A stretch of 64,000 nucleotides of DNA from Ceratodon purpureus. Lineage: Eukaryota; Streptophyta; Bryopsida; Pseudoditrichales; Ditrichaceae. The number at the start of each line of letters is the position of its first letter. Position 1 is the first letter of the stretch. Under the pieces are notes generated by a model. That model did no database searches and was not told the DNA's origin. It was given only the letters and a program-made list of their open reading frames with translations. The translations under genes were made by a program, and so were the position numbers. The stretch covers positions 5,869,471 through 5,933,470 of the forward strand of contig CM026428.1 in NCBI GenBank assembly GCA_014871385.1. Reading direction: 5' to 3'. Shown piece after piece: positions 12,260 to 25,208 of the stretch.

Positions 12260-13911
12260 AACACGCATTTTTGGACAGTGGTAACCTTCGTTTATGTGCT
12301 TAGAAACTTCTTTGTCTGTAGATCATAGTACTGTGCATAGTTCAGGAAAAACATAGTCAAGTCATTGTGAATTTAGGCTCCATGTTATGGATCATTCACA
12401 ATTGATCCATGACACAGTTATGGTCATGTTAGAGGTGTGCTATCCCCATAAATTTCATCGATTTTGAATTTCAATGGTGCTGAAGAAACTGTTCTTCAAT
12501 ACATCCAGTTTTTTCTTTTCCCTTCTTTTTTATTTTTTTATTTTTTTATTTAATGTATTTGCTTTACAAAATGTGAAGGGCTTTTAACAATGCTTGAACA
12601 ACTCTTCATACATCTGATTAGGAGAATGCTCCATTTTGGCATGTGATTGGCATGTAAAGATGTTTTGTTTGAATAAAAAAAACAACTTAGCACATGTGTG
12701 GAATTTTTGGAGTGACTATATTTGTTGCAATAGTTTCTAGCATCTATTTTGGAAACAAATAGATTGGTACATGTATTTTTAAGATCATAAAGTAAGAGAT
12801 CATATATTTTAGGTACGTAAGGTAAAAGATAAATCCATAAAGTAAAAGATATGTGTTAGTATTCCCTAAGTATTGCCAGAAAGTATGCTCCCGAACCGTT
12901 CATACTTTTCAAGGTTTGACGGTACTAGCAATAATACCAATCAAGTACTCCTATCTAGTCTGATCCTATGCACAAATAAAAGCTACACTGAGAAATAAAG
13001 AGAAGGAAAGTAAATGCAAGGGAAGGGAGTTGCTGTTTTGGGGTCGTTGCGCTCTGCTTCATCTTCCATGCGTTTGCCCCGCCATACTGTTTGCCATTCT
13101 TCTTAGTATGAACTCTCCATCTCCGCGCACCACTTCCGTCACCGCAGCGCTCTGTCAGCGCCCGCTCGCGAGGACGGTCTGAAGTTTTTCACGCTTCCAC
13201 AATCTTCCCGAGCAAGTTGCTTGTCGTCGTCGTGTGTTGCCTCCTTGCAACACACCTGCGTGTGACCTCCGAGCGCAGCACCGAGATCCGCCGCTCCAAA
13301 CAAACAGGTAAGAAACCAATAGGTACTCAGCCCTTCATCTCTTCATTTCCTCCATTAGGGTTTCCTCCTGTCTGTCAGTGACATATCCACTTCAAATTGC
13401 CGTTGTTCTTGCTGATGCTGTATCATTGTCCCAGTGATGCTTCCTGAGTGTGCCGGTCATCTCCTGCATCTTCCGGTTGTGATGTCGGACCTTTCATTGT
13501 ACTCATGACAGTGTGTCACCTCGCTCTCACTTCTGCTGTCTATTGTAATAATGGTTGGGGCTGACATAATTGTTGTAATCCCCTGATCCGATGGCCATGA
13601 TGAAGAAAAGAGTTGCCAAAACTGTCTCCCCAGTCGCTTGTCTCATATTTCGGCTGTGTTATACTATGGATTTCCCAATCATTCCGAATCCTGTCGAATC
13701 CAATCACATCGATTCTACTTCCCTCCCCTTGATGCTCCTGTTGTCCCTTCCTTCCTTCCTTGTTAGTTCCGCTCCATCTCTGCATAAATCTCTGAGGAGA
13801 ATTGGTCTTCATCATCCTTTTTCCCTTTGTTGTTGATGCGCATTGTTCCTTCCTTCCGATTACTCTTCCTTCTTTGCTTGATTCTCCTCTATTTCCCTTC
13901 CCGCTTGAATC
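12260..13911. other. Intergenic region and probable leader of the 13912 ORF
   Basis: A T-rich low-complexity tract lies at about 12509-12555. From about 13020 the composition becomes GC-richer, and a consensus splice donor (CAG/GTAAGA) sits at 13308, which looks like a 5'-UTR exon-intron boundary for a transcript reading into the ORF at 13912. Confidence 0.4.
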
Positions 13912-14547
13912 ATGGAGAGTGAGCGAACCTTGTTGCTGCGCTGGTTGACCATGGTGTTTATTCAGCAGGCGAATACCGGGCTGAAATATCCGGACATTCC
14001 TGCATTGGCCAAACTGTTGTGTTTCACTAACACATTTGATTTTGACGAGGCTTGTTCGCAGGATGTCGATGCCCTGGAAGCAATCTCCGGCCTGTCATTT
14101 ACTGAGTATCTGCGGAACTCGTACATTCCCGCCCGAAACATTGGAGCCACAGCCTTACATCCGATCGAGTTGAGTGACACCACAGAGGGTCCCGCCGAGA
14201 AAGAAGAAGAAGGAGACGCCGATTCGGGTGCATTCTGTAAGTGCGTTGCAACGGCCCCAGCAAGAGCAATCTCCAACCCCTCGGAGTCCCTGGAAAATCA
14301 TGTATCCAATGAGGCAAACGATGGCTCCGCATCCGCAGTATCCAATGAGGCAAACGATGGCTCCGCATCCGCAGAAGAAACCAACTCCTCGAGCGGGGGC
14401 GTTCCTTCCGGCTCTCCATACCGCATAGATGGTGTTCGTATCTGTCGAGACCGCGGATATTACTCTTCGTCTTCAGGGGGGTCCAGCAAGAACAGCGCCG
14501 AGAAGTCCTTCACCACCCGCGAAGACAGTCCTGGGCAAACTTTCTAG
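13912..14547 (+). CDS. Hypothetical Ser/Glu-rich protein, 211 residues
   Basis: The ORF starts at ATG 13912 (MESERTLLLRWLTMVFIQQAN) and ends at 14547. The first ~90 residues look globular (hydrophobic helices, ALAKLLCFTNTFDFDEA, SGLSFTEYLRNSYIP). The remainder is a disordered, Ser/Gly/Glu-rich tail. Within the tail a perfect in-frame 36-bp tandem duplication encodes VSNEANDGSASA twice. No family is recognised. A GC-rich upstream region with a splice donor at 13308 suggests a spliced 5' leader. I chose this ATG because it is the first in the frame after in-frame stops upstream. Confidence 0.5.
   Translation: MESERTLLLRWLTMVFIQQANTGLKYPDIPALAKLLCFTNTFDFDEACSQDVDALEAISGLSFTEYLRNSYIPARNIGATALHPIELSDTTEGPAEKEEEGDADSGAFCKCVATAPARAISNPSESLENHVSNEANDGSASAVSNEANDGSASAEETNSSSGGVPSGSPYRIDGVRICRDRGYYSSSSGGSSKNSAEKSFTTREDSPGQTF
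14302..14373 (+). repeat. Perfect 36-bp tandem duplication inside the 13912 ORF
   Basis: Bases 14302-14337 and 14338-14373 are identical. The unit is a multiple of three and adds 12 residues (VSNEANDGSASA). The absence of any difference between the copies implies a recent slippage or duplication event. Confidence 0.95.
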
Positions 14548-17291
14548 CTGAACCACCGGCATGTGTACTGAGAACCCTGGAGCTTCCAACCACTATACCA
14601 TTTCCCCGAGGCCGCGCACCACCACCACACAAGGGAGCCGTCATTACACTCTGTTTCTTTTCCTCGCTCTTTTTTCTCTCTTTTTTTTTAAGAGACAGCG
14701 CTCCCAGAAGTACCAGTGGTAGGCATAGTGTAAATACCGCCATTATAACGGAACACTATCAATAGAAACACGTAGAGGGCGAAACCCTACTTATCAGAGA
14801 ACTAACTTGGGGTGGCTTATTCCCCCCCTAGAAACTCATACTTTGTAAATGTGGTTGCTCACTGTTACCTGGTTGAATGAATTTGGAGATGCTTCCTCTA
14901 TCTTCGCCATATTTCTGAGTATTGTCCTGTTGGTCTGGGCTGTAATTTCCCTCCGCCCTCCCCCCTTGCCTTCCTTCCTGAGTCGATTTGTCGTATGCTT
15001 GGGCTCTTCCTGAGCTTCTATCCTCTATTCCAGTGGAAAATGGAAGTCATTTTCAACAGGAGGTAACATTACTAACTCACTAACCGCAGTGCATTACGTT
15101 TCCACTGAAGCAGAGCCATGGAATCCACAGGAGTACCACTGAATGGAGATTGTGTCGAACAGCTAAGTGAATGACGAGCAAAGGAGGTGTGTCACTTTTT
15201 TTTAACCTGCTTGTATTTCATATTTGTTTGATGTTTAAAATCAAAGGAATACGAAGAATCCACTGAATCATTCACGGGACTAACTTCTAGGGCAACGTTC
15301 TGGTAGAACGATAAGTGAAGAATTAAAGACGAATTTTTGGTCATCTTGATGTTGAAAAGGTCATAGAATGCAACCATATAATTACATTCCTCTGTAGAAG
15401 TTCGCAAGTACCTAGCATTAATCACATTGAATTAGAACCGAAAAAACTACCTTCGACTAGAACCAATTCGGTATTACAAAACCACAGAAGATCATAATTA
15501 CGATAATGGATATGTCTTAGACATGGTAAGAACAGTGTACATAGTGTATCAGAATCCCACACATGTGTAGCAACTTCTTCAAACATTGAGAAAACTGCAT
15601 AGGGTGAAAGCATGCAGATATATTTAGCTACGAGTCTGTGAAATTGAAGAGTGAAATTGTCCGTTATCTATTCACATGTGCTAAAATGAACAAAACGTTT
15701 TAAAGACGGAGGACGCTGTTACACACTTTCCGCAGAAGTGTTTGTATAAAATTAAAGGCCTAAGGTCTCTGAAACCATACAAATGAGATATAGGAGTAAA
15801 CCTAGGTTTTGTCCGATAAATGTCTCAGTAGGGAGATAATAGAAAAATTCAAAACTAACGCACAGTAGAAAAAAGAAACCTAATTCAAAGTACAGAACAA
15901 GAACAAGTAGGTAATTACATTTATACAGAAAGGCAGCATCGAAGTCATGTATATGCTGCAGCCAATGCAAAGGAAACTAACATCTCGTCTGATTTCCTTT
16001 TCTGTTTTCAGATGGTGCTCACCTCGTCCATTGCCCGGACTTACTCCTAAGTATTTGTCTATCTCGTTAGCGGCGCACCTGTGGTGTCAAATTATTGGGC
16101 TCCGGATCGCTTGCAATGCTTGTGGACGCAGGACTGGATCCCTGGCTACTACAAATATTGTCGGAGGGTTTGTAGGAGTGAATCCAGAGACAAGACTCAT
16201 CAGAGGTCTTGTACGAGTAAGACCACGGAGGAATGGGCCCGCTATCTTTGGAAACATCCTCCACAGCGTCATTGTCAATGAGGATTGGGTTTTCAGGAGG
16301 TGTTCCGCTGATGCTCTTCGAATCATGATGAAGACGTAGTAGTCAGTGAAATGAATGCCCGTGTAAAATTTGCATCTTTGATCTCTCAATGATTCTAGTT
16401 TTACGTAGCTGTGTGAACTATTTAGTCAACAGTGCAGTCGGTGTTGTTATGTACAGCCAAGTGATTTGTGAAAACAGTGACGGTAGCACAAAAACAGTAC
16501 CATGTCTATATGTCTAGGATCAATGCAGAAAGAACATGATGTTTCATTGAAGTCGAAACTAAACCAGCATTACATTTTTATAAAATTCAGAACATGCGAC
16601 CATACTTGTCCATATGGGGATTTGCTATGATAGCATCAGAAATGTACAATGGGAGTTAGACCTACGAACTCGATCAGTTCAAAATCAGGTCCGATATAGA
16701 GATTCGGCCCTGCCAATCTTCAGAGAACAGACGTTCTTTAAAATGTCACATGTGATAAATATTTGAAAATCTATCCTTCTGAGAACATAAAGGACTAGCA
16801 GACGGTCACAAACGAGTCATCAACGCCATAGTCTGATTGAATCACAAGCGTTTCCTCAACACGACATCCTTGAAACGCTTAGATTCTGTAATGTAGAAGA
16901 ATATGTGCAGGATCCGAACATTAATCATAGCACCAGAAATGTACTCACAGTGTACGTAACCTGAAATCTTCGAGTAAACGTTGTTGTTCGGAGGTCGTGG
17001 GGTCGAACCCCCGATACGAGAAATGTCAGCATGAAGATAAACATGGGAATACAAACATTCTGAGTGCAAATCTTCTGGGATGTACATCGACGGTGCTTGG
17101 TAAATACCATGAAAAACTTTTGCTGGTGAGCAAAGTTACTGCTCGTCGACGACAAAACTGCCAGAACATGACAACACACTGCAGTTGGTTTCTAAGACAG
17201 ACCACAATGACTTGAGTCATTTCTGGAGTCACAGAAGACAAAAAAGGGACACAGAGTCATTTAAGCACCCCCCCAAAAGACAGTTTTTCTA
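14548..17291. other. Gene-poor interval
   Basis: Short ORFs only. A pyrimidine-rich tract at about 14655-14690 may belong to the 3' end of the preceding transcript. A 130-residue ORF at 15947-16339 has no recognisable features, and I do not call it. Confidence 0.4.
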
Positions 17292-17828
17292 CTAGTGATG
17301 CTCCTGCATATCAAGAATCCAGCAAACCAAAGATGTTTCTTCTTGTTCACTTAAGACGCCTTGCCTCCCCTTTTTCCGCTGCAGAGTTCTACCGTAGATG
17401 TGGTCCCTGAGAGACGACGCAGGAATGTCGAAGTTCCTCGCCACAGTAGAAATTTTGCTCCCAGCATCCACAGCCGCAATTGCTGCTTGCAGCTGAGCGT
17501 CGGTCCAGTTCCCTGTTCGCTTCCGAGGTCTACTGTTCCTCCCGCTTGGCATTGCGAATGGTGACCCGTGGCTGTTTACCTCCACTGCAGGTTCTTCGTC
17601 GCCGTTGCTACCTTGTGGAAATCCGCATGTTGGAGTTAAGTTGGCCGGGGGCTCTTGGACATTTGCAGCCCGAGATCTGATTGCCAATGCTTCGACGCTG
17701 GCAGCGCGAGTCACTGGCCGCCGAAGTGCAGCACTTCCACTGCCGAACCCTGCAGTCACATTCCCTGTTGCAGACACCGGGACCCTGCATGTGTAAGTTT
17801 CTTTTTGCCGATACTTGTATAGCATCAC
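17292..17828 (-). pseudogene. HTH_psq-type transposase-like fragment
   Basis: The minus-strand ORF (reading down from about 17790) ends in a helix-turn-helix of the pipsqueak type: NWTDAQLQAAIAAVDAG, then KISTVARNFDIPASSLRDHI, then a basic YGRTLQRKKGRQGVLS linker and the start of a second helical unit (EQEETSLVCWIL). This order is typical of the DNA-binding N-terminus of pogo/Tigger/CENP-B-like transposases. The frame stops after WILDMQEHH, where intact proteins continue into a second DNA-binding domain and a DDE nuclease, neither of which is present. An upstream Pro/Ala/Ser-rich segment precedes the HTH. The fragment is probably a truncated transposon relic, or a remnant domesticated DNA-binding protein. 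Confidence 0.6.
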
Positions 17829-18011
17829 TCAAGAAGGCTTATCAGTAAGCTTAAGCATGGACTCAATGACGTTTTCCTAGCTTCTGAACTTGCTGCGATC
17901 TAAACTGATCTGTGACTGTCAATGAACTACTGCAGCCACCGGGATGGGCTAGGAGTGCCTTCACCACCTGCTGATTTCGACATCGGAGCATCACTGTAGA
18001 GGCTGATCGTT

Positions 18012-18458
18012 TCAAACATGCTTCTGCGTCGACATTCCTAACGGTGCTTCAAAGCACCAGTGATCCATGACTTCGGATTTCTGCACGGCGTCCAACGTAC
18101 CTGCTGTAGGCGTGAGTAATGCAGCAATGCCTCGCCCGCGCCCTCCCCATTCAGTTGCAGTTGCCCCGACAGGAATATCGGTTCTTCGCCCACCTAATAA
18201 ATCGCTTGCTGTGCCGGTTCTTCTCCATGCACCTGCGTGTAATGCAACAGGGCGTGCAACTCTCTCTACGAGATTTTCCTGACTCTCCTGTGATCCATTG
18301 CAGCCTTCTTCAGATGCGGACCAACCACCCTCCTCTCGAATTCCATAGGTTTGTAGTTCCGGTGCCCATGGCTCTAGCAGTCGAAACCTCCCTCCACAGT
18401 AGGACTCCCTCTGTACTCCTCCGCAGTCCATGATTGTATGTAGAAAATTGACTCTCAA
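18012..18458 (-). other. Possible upstream exon of the HTH_psq relic
   Basis: A 148-residue minus-strand ORF, Gly/Arg/Glu-rich, ends near a GTACGT donor at about 18100 upstream of the HTH_psq ORF. I could not find an acceptor that keeps phase with that ORF, so the join is unproven. The composition is low-complexity and no domain is recognised. Confidence 0.25.
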
Positions 18459-19752
18459 TGTAAATTCGAAACAGAAATTCTAACCGCATACACTTTTACA
18501 ACTCTCCATGGCTAGGCGATCTTGCCTCACCCTCTTATGCAAGGACCTTGGTTTCAAGGCCGTCACTGGATGTTAATAAAAAAGTGCATAGAATCTCACG
18601 TAACCGCCATACTGGTCGCCATATCTGTCTCCACAAATGAGAAAATCCAAAAAGACTGCATCATAAATTGCGTTCATTACCCCTTAAACCAGCGGATAAG
18701 GTTCTATAAACCAACTTCTGAATCACTTAATTATTTTCATGCAATGAAAATATCATCACATATATACCATGATCGATGACATTAATTTCCACACGCATAA
18801 ACACATTATCTCATTACATGACCCACCTATTACCGTCATTTTTTTGAAGATCCCGGTCATGGGACTTAAAGCCACGCTGAACAGTACAAAACTAGGTCAC
18901 GCCCATGGAAACAGTCACGGGTATGGATGCTGCTACCTTATCTATCTGATGGTGTATCTCCTCCAAAACACCATCCAGCTTCCAGGAGTCACATTCTTGT
19001 GGAACGCATGTCACATGTCGCAAGGTACAACAAGCACTGCAGTTCGCAGTTAGAACCGACTCCACATGACTTGACACACAAGGCAACACTTGGCTCTCTC
19101 ATGTCCTCCATCAACCGAATTAGCATATTCCACACCGAACCTTCAATCTCCCAATCACCCTAAACCAACATCTCCCATCCTTCTCACCCCTTTCCCAACC
19201 TAAAATGTACACTCGTCGTGGATACCTTCACCTCTACTTAAGGTGACGGGTTTACACATCTCTCTTTCCGACCAACTCCTCGATACACAAGTAACACACA
19301 CTCAAAACCCGTCACTTACCCTCAATTAGAAATCTAGTGCGGTCGTAGATATTTCCCGCTTTCGATGCAGTGCCAGGTTTACACAACCGTAAAAGAAAAA
19401 CGTACCCAAAAGCGTCATAGCACCCAAAATTAACATTTGATATCGTTTCTAGATTTACGAAACGCAAATGTACATTCTCTCTGAATACCACCCGCTTTAG
19501 CCCCTAGTGACGGCTTTAAGGCATCCGTCCCTAGTGCAACCCCACAGACGCGTACTAAAACCCCTCACTGCAGCCAAAACCAATACCGACAACGAAATGT
19601 AGATTCTGAGCGCTACACTGTACATATGAAGTACATAGTGTTGGGATTGAGTATAGTAACGGGTTTAGATCTTCGTTTAGGTCGAGCTTGTGAAGGACGG
19701 AGGACATGGAAGTGTTTTCGCGAAGTTGTTGTCACGAAGTTTGCAGCTACTT
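18459..19752. other. Intergenic region upstream of the SQS1-like gene
   Basis: C- and A-rich sequence on the + strand with no supported gene. It should contain the promoter of the gene starting at 19814. Confidence 0.4.
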
Positions 19753-19801
19753 GTGAGTGAGAGTGAGAGTGAGAGAGAGAGGGGAGAGAGAAGGAGGAGA
19801 G
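19753..19801 (+). repeat. GA-rich microsatellite in the SQS1-like 5' leader
   Basis: A purine tract of GTGA/GAGA units ends about 12 bases before the start codon at 19814. GA repeats in plant 5' leaders are common and can bind BBR/BPC (GAGA-binding) factors, but no function can be shown here. Confidence 0.7.
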
Positions 19802-19813
19802 CATTGGGGCGGC

Positions 19814-22800
19814 ATGGGAGGACGAGGACGGGGTGGAGGGAGAGGGAGAGGTCGCGGCGGAGGCAGACATGGCGGTCATCATGAGCATGGCGAGGGAAGC
19901 GGAGGTCGAGGGCGAGGCAGGAGCCGTGGCGCGGGTGGAGGGCGAGGTCGGGAGCAAACGCCGTCAGGTTTGGCCAATTCTTCTTCTCGCATGTGGCTTT
20001 GTAGGCAGGACGAGCTTCAGTGGGAGTACAATGTCGTAGGTCCATGTGGAGTTCGTTTTTCTGCTCGGCAGCTTCTCATTTTGGGAGGAGTTTTGGAAGA
20101 TTTTTGGAAGGTTTTTGGAAGATTTTTTCGTTGTTGTTTTAATGAGCTGGGAAGGAGATTGGATTGCAATTGGCTTGGTTTACTGCAGGGTGAGAAAGTT
20201 TTGTATTTGTTTGGTTGATTGAGCAGTGGGAAGGTAGCTAGGGTTTTTGTTTTTGGAAATTGATGTGCTGTTGGCGTGGTCTGCGCAGGGACTGGCTTTG
20301 TTCGTGGAGTAGCTCTCGGTGATTGGGAGAATACTACACCTGATCGACGTCAATGTATGGTTTTAACCTGAGGAGGCTTTCGTTTTGAGGAGTTTTTCTG
20401 GCAGAGTTCTAGAGTCGATCGGAAGATGTTGATCAGTTCATGAAAGGACAATTTATTAGAATTATTATTATGTTTCGTTTTTGTCGTTTGGTATTTTTCT
20501 GGAAGGGCGTTCGTTTGTGATTGCCAGTCGGCAATCAGCTTGGATTGAGTTAGTTGTATTGATGCAGTGATGGTCAAGTAGATTTCGACACCGTTGGTGT
20601 TTTTGTGTCTGCAGTGCCATTTGAGTAGTTTACTCGTTATCTTGCACTGTAGAAGTGCTGAAAGATGTTTTCTTAGTTGTTGGTATCCCTTGGCTGTGGT
20701 GTTGTTTTTCCCTACAGCTAATGGCAGAGGGGGCAGAACACCTGAGGGTCTTGATGCTGGTTCAAGGCATCAAACATCGAGCAGTAGACGGGGCTCTCAA
20801 AACAGGGGCGGGGTGGCGAGACCCGTACAGAACCCCTTCGCTTTTGTTAGCTTTGATTATTCGCAGTTTAACAGGCAGAGGGGAGGTGAAACGAGCAGTG
20901 CAGTGAGTATCTTCTTTAACATCAATGATAAGAAGTTTATTAGAGCAGGGAGTGTTTCATCAATGTATGGACTGTGCAACAATGTCATTGAATATGACAA
21001 TGAGTGTCTGCACCGTCGAATCGTCGATTATTCTTTCGATGGAAGGTTTGAATATTTCAGACAAGGGTCCAATCATGTTTTGCTGCAGACAAGGGTTCAA
21101 TATGCTTTTGCCTTGACCTAGCTTGCTGCATGCTCAATATCCGGTGCCAGTTGTTGAAATGGAGCTGATTTTGTTAATGCAGCATAAAATGCCTCTTCCT
21201 GAGGAGGTGGGCGCAATAGCCTCAGGTGTTAGAGAGGTTGTTGTCCCAGCCGTTGAAGGTCGAGTCGAGGTCTACATGGATCGCAAAGGCACTCTAGAGG
21301 TATCCACATGTATCATTGTTTATTCATGTTGATCTTTGACATTCTTACTATTGCAGCTGATCTGTTGTTTTTCGGTCAGTAGATTTGGGCGGCGTCCAGT
21401 TCTGTACTTTTGTATATTTGTTAATTAACATGACATGTTCTGGACGGCTCTGCAGGCTTTAGATGCACTAGACTTAGAAACAAGGACTACAGGCTTGGGA
21501 TTTGTGGATCAAAAGTCTGCAGACCATACCAGTCTCATGTTCGAAGCAGAGAAATCAGGCAATATTGCTGATTCCGAACTTAATTCCGACGAAGACAGGA
21601 ACGTGGCTGCATTAGAGGCAATGAAGGTTGATATTGATCAGGATAATTGTCTCCATCTGAAGACTTCGGTTGATGATAAGAATTTTAGGTCCACTCCTAG
21701 GAATAAGAAGAATAGAAGAGGAAGCTCTTTCGAAATACCTTCGGTGAAAGAGAAGAATGCTGGATACCTTAGTATTGGGGGTTTAAAAGTGTTTACTGAA
21801 GCGGGGATCACCTATTCCGACGAGAGTGAAGATTTGGGTGAGGAATCTGATGTATGTTTAGAGCTTGATTATGCAAGTGGGAAGAAGCGGAGGAACAAAG
21901 GAAGTAAGAGGTTCACACCGAAGGATAAAGAATCATTGCAATCTTCTGAAGTGAACCAGAGAGGGCAGTGGCTGGAGGACTCTTTCAGCGAATCAGGAGA
22001 AAGTATTGTAGATTCAAGCGATTCAGATTTAGATGACGACTTAGTTGCAGACTATATGGCCAATGTTGAGGGCGCAGAGGAGATGTTGGACGACACTTGG
22101 TTATTAAAAAATAAATTGCACCATGTTGCAGTTGAAGATATGGGTTCTGAAGATTGGGAGGATGAGGATGAGGATAATACAAGTTCTGATGCTAGCGGAA
22201 GTGACAATGATGATTCAAGTGATAGTGCTTGCGCATCTCCTGGTGAGACATCAGTTTCCCAAAAAATGCTTGGTACATATTCTGCTGTGGTCTATACGCA
22301 TTCAGGCTTTATAATCTGGTCTTAACTTGTTTTAGGTGGTGTTATATTAGTGTGAAGTATCTATCTTCGTTGTTTATGGCTGCTTGCCTAATTTCTTTGC
22401 TGATAAGTTCACTCTGGTGATAGCTCCTTTTCGTCCGGGTTCCTTTACTTGAGGACGGTAATAATAATAGTGGAACTGGTCATAATTGCAGAGAAAATGT
22501 GGAGCTTGAAACGACAGAGTAAAGGAAAAGAGTTAATGGACATTGATGATGACGACGAGAATAATTCAGACTCCGAGCTAGAGGATATGGCGGAGAAAAT
22601 GGTATTTGGTGATTCAGGTGTGAGACGTGGGCGGAAGACAAGGACAGCCTCTTTGCTGAAGAAGTTAGAGTTGCAGGATAGTGAGGAAGATTCCGAAGAC
22701 GAAGATGGTCTTGACCAACTCTTTGATCTCATGGAAGATGCAAATTTTATGCCAGGTGGGTAATTACCGCAAGTTATCTGGTGGAAGGTGTCTGCTCACT

Positions 22801-25208
22801 GTTTTGTGAAAACAGACATCCTTGTATTTTGCGGTCAGGTTCTAGACAGTGAAGTAAATTGAACTTGTAGATTGATTGTGTGTTTATGTTGTTGTGGATG
22901 TTTACCTACTTCAGACAAGATCCCCAACATTCCAGGAATAGGAAAGCAGACAAGTGGAAGCATTGGGAAATCGATCGAACCTGTGGCTTGGCCACTGAGT
23001 GTTAACAAATCCAAAAAAAAGTCGAAACGGGCACCTGGTAACAACTCCTTAACCACACCACAATTTGCTTTGCGGTGCTATTGGATTGGGGAGAACATGA
23101 ACAAATATACTTGATAGGACCAGAATTAGATGAGGTTTCATTGACGAGGGTTTTGGATCTGTATTTGGCTTGGTTTTTTTGTCAAATGTAGCTTTAACAA
23201 ACACATGGCATGAACATCACAGGAGAGAAGAAACGCGAACGTAAGGAAATGATTGCTGCAAAGCGACAAGAACGCGCACTACGTCGGGGGCTTGATCTGC
23301 AAGCCGTTAATTCGGTACAGTTTCTGACCTGCTCAATGTTTGATTTGTGATGTGTATACTAAATACTTGTTTCGTCACTTGGATCAATCTGGCAATTGGA
23401 TTCCTGGAGTCTTGCAAAGGATTACATTGTAGACGCAAAGATATACAATTGATATGATCAAACAATCTTCAGCATATGTGAAGTCTTGGTTCACTTAGGC
23501 CATGTAGTATATACACTTAGGTGTTTTCAACAAGCCTTTGTTTTGGAGTGGTTTCATTGTTGTGAGATAGTGTGCTATGGCGTTCTTCATGCATGGTGTA
23601 TTTGTCTAGATCTCATATAGTGCTTGCTTTAATGGGACAGGCATTGGAGGATATTGTTTTGCGTGGCACTGATATATACGCGTTTGCTCCTATGGAAGAT
23701 CGGGACCGCGCTCAGGTGAGAATAATTAAGCATGTCTTCTATTGTGGTCGATGGTCCTAATCGTGGTTTTAACAATCGAGAGGCTTCATGTGTTAGGTAC
23801 TAGAGACCTCGAATTAGACGTAATAACAGTCCGTTGGTTCTACACTTCTCTCTATCCTTAGTATAGATGGATATTGATCATCTTTCTTGCAGTTATTTTG
23901 GTGTTTCTTACTCTCTGGAACGGTAAACAATATTATCTTTAAATGTCTGGCTGTGAGCAGATCCACAAGATGGCAGCAATTTATCGCTTGAAAAGTGGCA
24001 GCCAGGGCTCGGGCAAGAAGAGGTTAGAATGATTTCACTTGATTTATTTTCCTGGACCAAACACGAACGTTTTTTCAAAGTGGATTTATGTCATTTTGTG
24101 CGTTTGTTTTACTCTACTTATATGTTCTCCTCTGTGCTGGTGTTCCAGGTTTACTGTGGTGACTAGAACAAAACATACTAGTCTGCCTACAGGTTCAGAC
24201 AAGTATCGTCTTGCCGCGGTATAGCCTTAGCTTTCTCTTTTTTTGGATGTGAGGACTTTGTAGCCGTATCCAGTTCGATGCATGTGATTTGATGCTTCTT
24301 AACTTCTAAAGACTAAATGTAACTGATAAAATTGTGGTCGAATGTAGATGCTTGACCAAGCAGATGGACATAGCAGCAGGGCACTTACAGGCGAGGATCG
24401 CCGTATGGCCAAGAAGTCTAAAAACGCTGCTCGTCAGGCTTTCATAAGCATGCAGACGCCTACCCCAAAGAGGAATGGCAAGAAACAACAAAAACTTATG
24501 CATGGTGAAGGCTTTATGAAGTTGAAATCCAAGAAAAGTTCATCAGGTATACAGTTTGTTTACCACTGCCAAATGTTTACATGGGGTTGCAACTCTAAAT
24601 AAATCCTATTTGACTTGCATGTTATGCAGTCTGCTAGCTCTATTGTGCTCATGTACTGAATTGCGGATATTTTTAGCAATGTGTTGCGCTCATTTACTAG
24701 GCAGATTTTATAGTAGTTGTGAATATCTGGAACCTTTGCGTGACACCAATGCGCTAACAAAGTACCATTCTCGTGTTTGATAGGTCAAAACTCGACAGAG
24801 AAAAGTGGGGGTAAGAAAATCAGGACCCCTAAATACGCCAACAACCCGATGTCGTTCATTTCGTCAGGAATAATTGGGAATGAAGAAGAATCACCAGTAC
24901 CGGGTTTAAGAACTTCAACTTGTGTTAGCACCGAAATTGAAACCTTCAGCAGGAGTGATAGAGGAGAAGCGTCGACCAGCAGGTCAGCAACCGTAGTCAA
25001 GACGAAAGTGGCAACTACAATGTCCGCAGCAATAGGCACATTCGAGGTTCACACGAAGGGATTTGGTTCACGTATGATGTCAAAAATGGGATTTGTAGAA
25101 GGTCAAGGCCTCGGAAGGGATCGACAAGGAATTTGTAGTCCTTTGGAAGCTGTAAAGCGCGCAAAAAACCTAGGCTTAGGTGCTTATGCACCACCACCAC
25201 CTACCTAG
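19814..25208 (+). CDS. SQS1: R3H + G-patch protein, SQS1/Pfa1-like (850 residues)
   Basis: Twelve exons keep one frame for 851 codons: 19814-19967, 20718-20902, 21183-21299, 21456-22242, 22492-22755, 22915-23037, 23223-23314, 23641-23715, 23961-24022, 24149-24218, 24348-24546 and 24784-25208. The N-terminus is an Arg/Gly-rich RGG segment (GGRGRGGGRGRG). A long acidic middle follows (exons 4-5, for example DSSDSDLDDD and EDWEDEDEDN). Exons 8-10 form an R3H domain with the RxxxH motif in RTKHTSLPTG. The C-terminus has a G-patch (FEVHTKGFGSRMMSKMGF then EGQGLGRDRQGI). Yeast Sqs1/Pfa1 has this same order and stimulates the RNA helicase Prp43 in pre-mRNA splicing and ribosome biogenesis; the plant protein is likely nuclear or nucleolar. 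The 5' exon boundaries are the least certain. Confidence 0.88.

Noticed and set aside
1-12430. A complete CACTA element with defined ends
   Set aside because: CACTA/TAGTG strings occur by chance throughout. I found no matching inverted termini with a 3-bp duplication, so only the coding remnants are annotated.
15947-16339. 130-residue ORF in a gene-poor interval
   Set aside because: It overlaps open frames on both strands, has no domain-like pattern, and shows no clear splice or start context.
16985-17020. T-arm-like sequence GGGGTCGAACCCCC suggesting a tRNA
   Set aside because: No A box, D arm, anticodon arm or acceptor stem can be placed at the right distance. It is most likely a chance hairpin.
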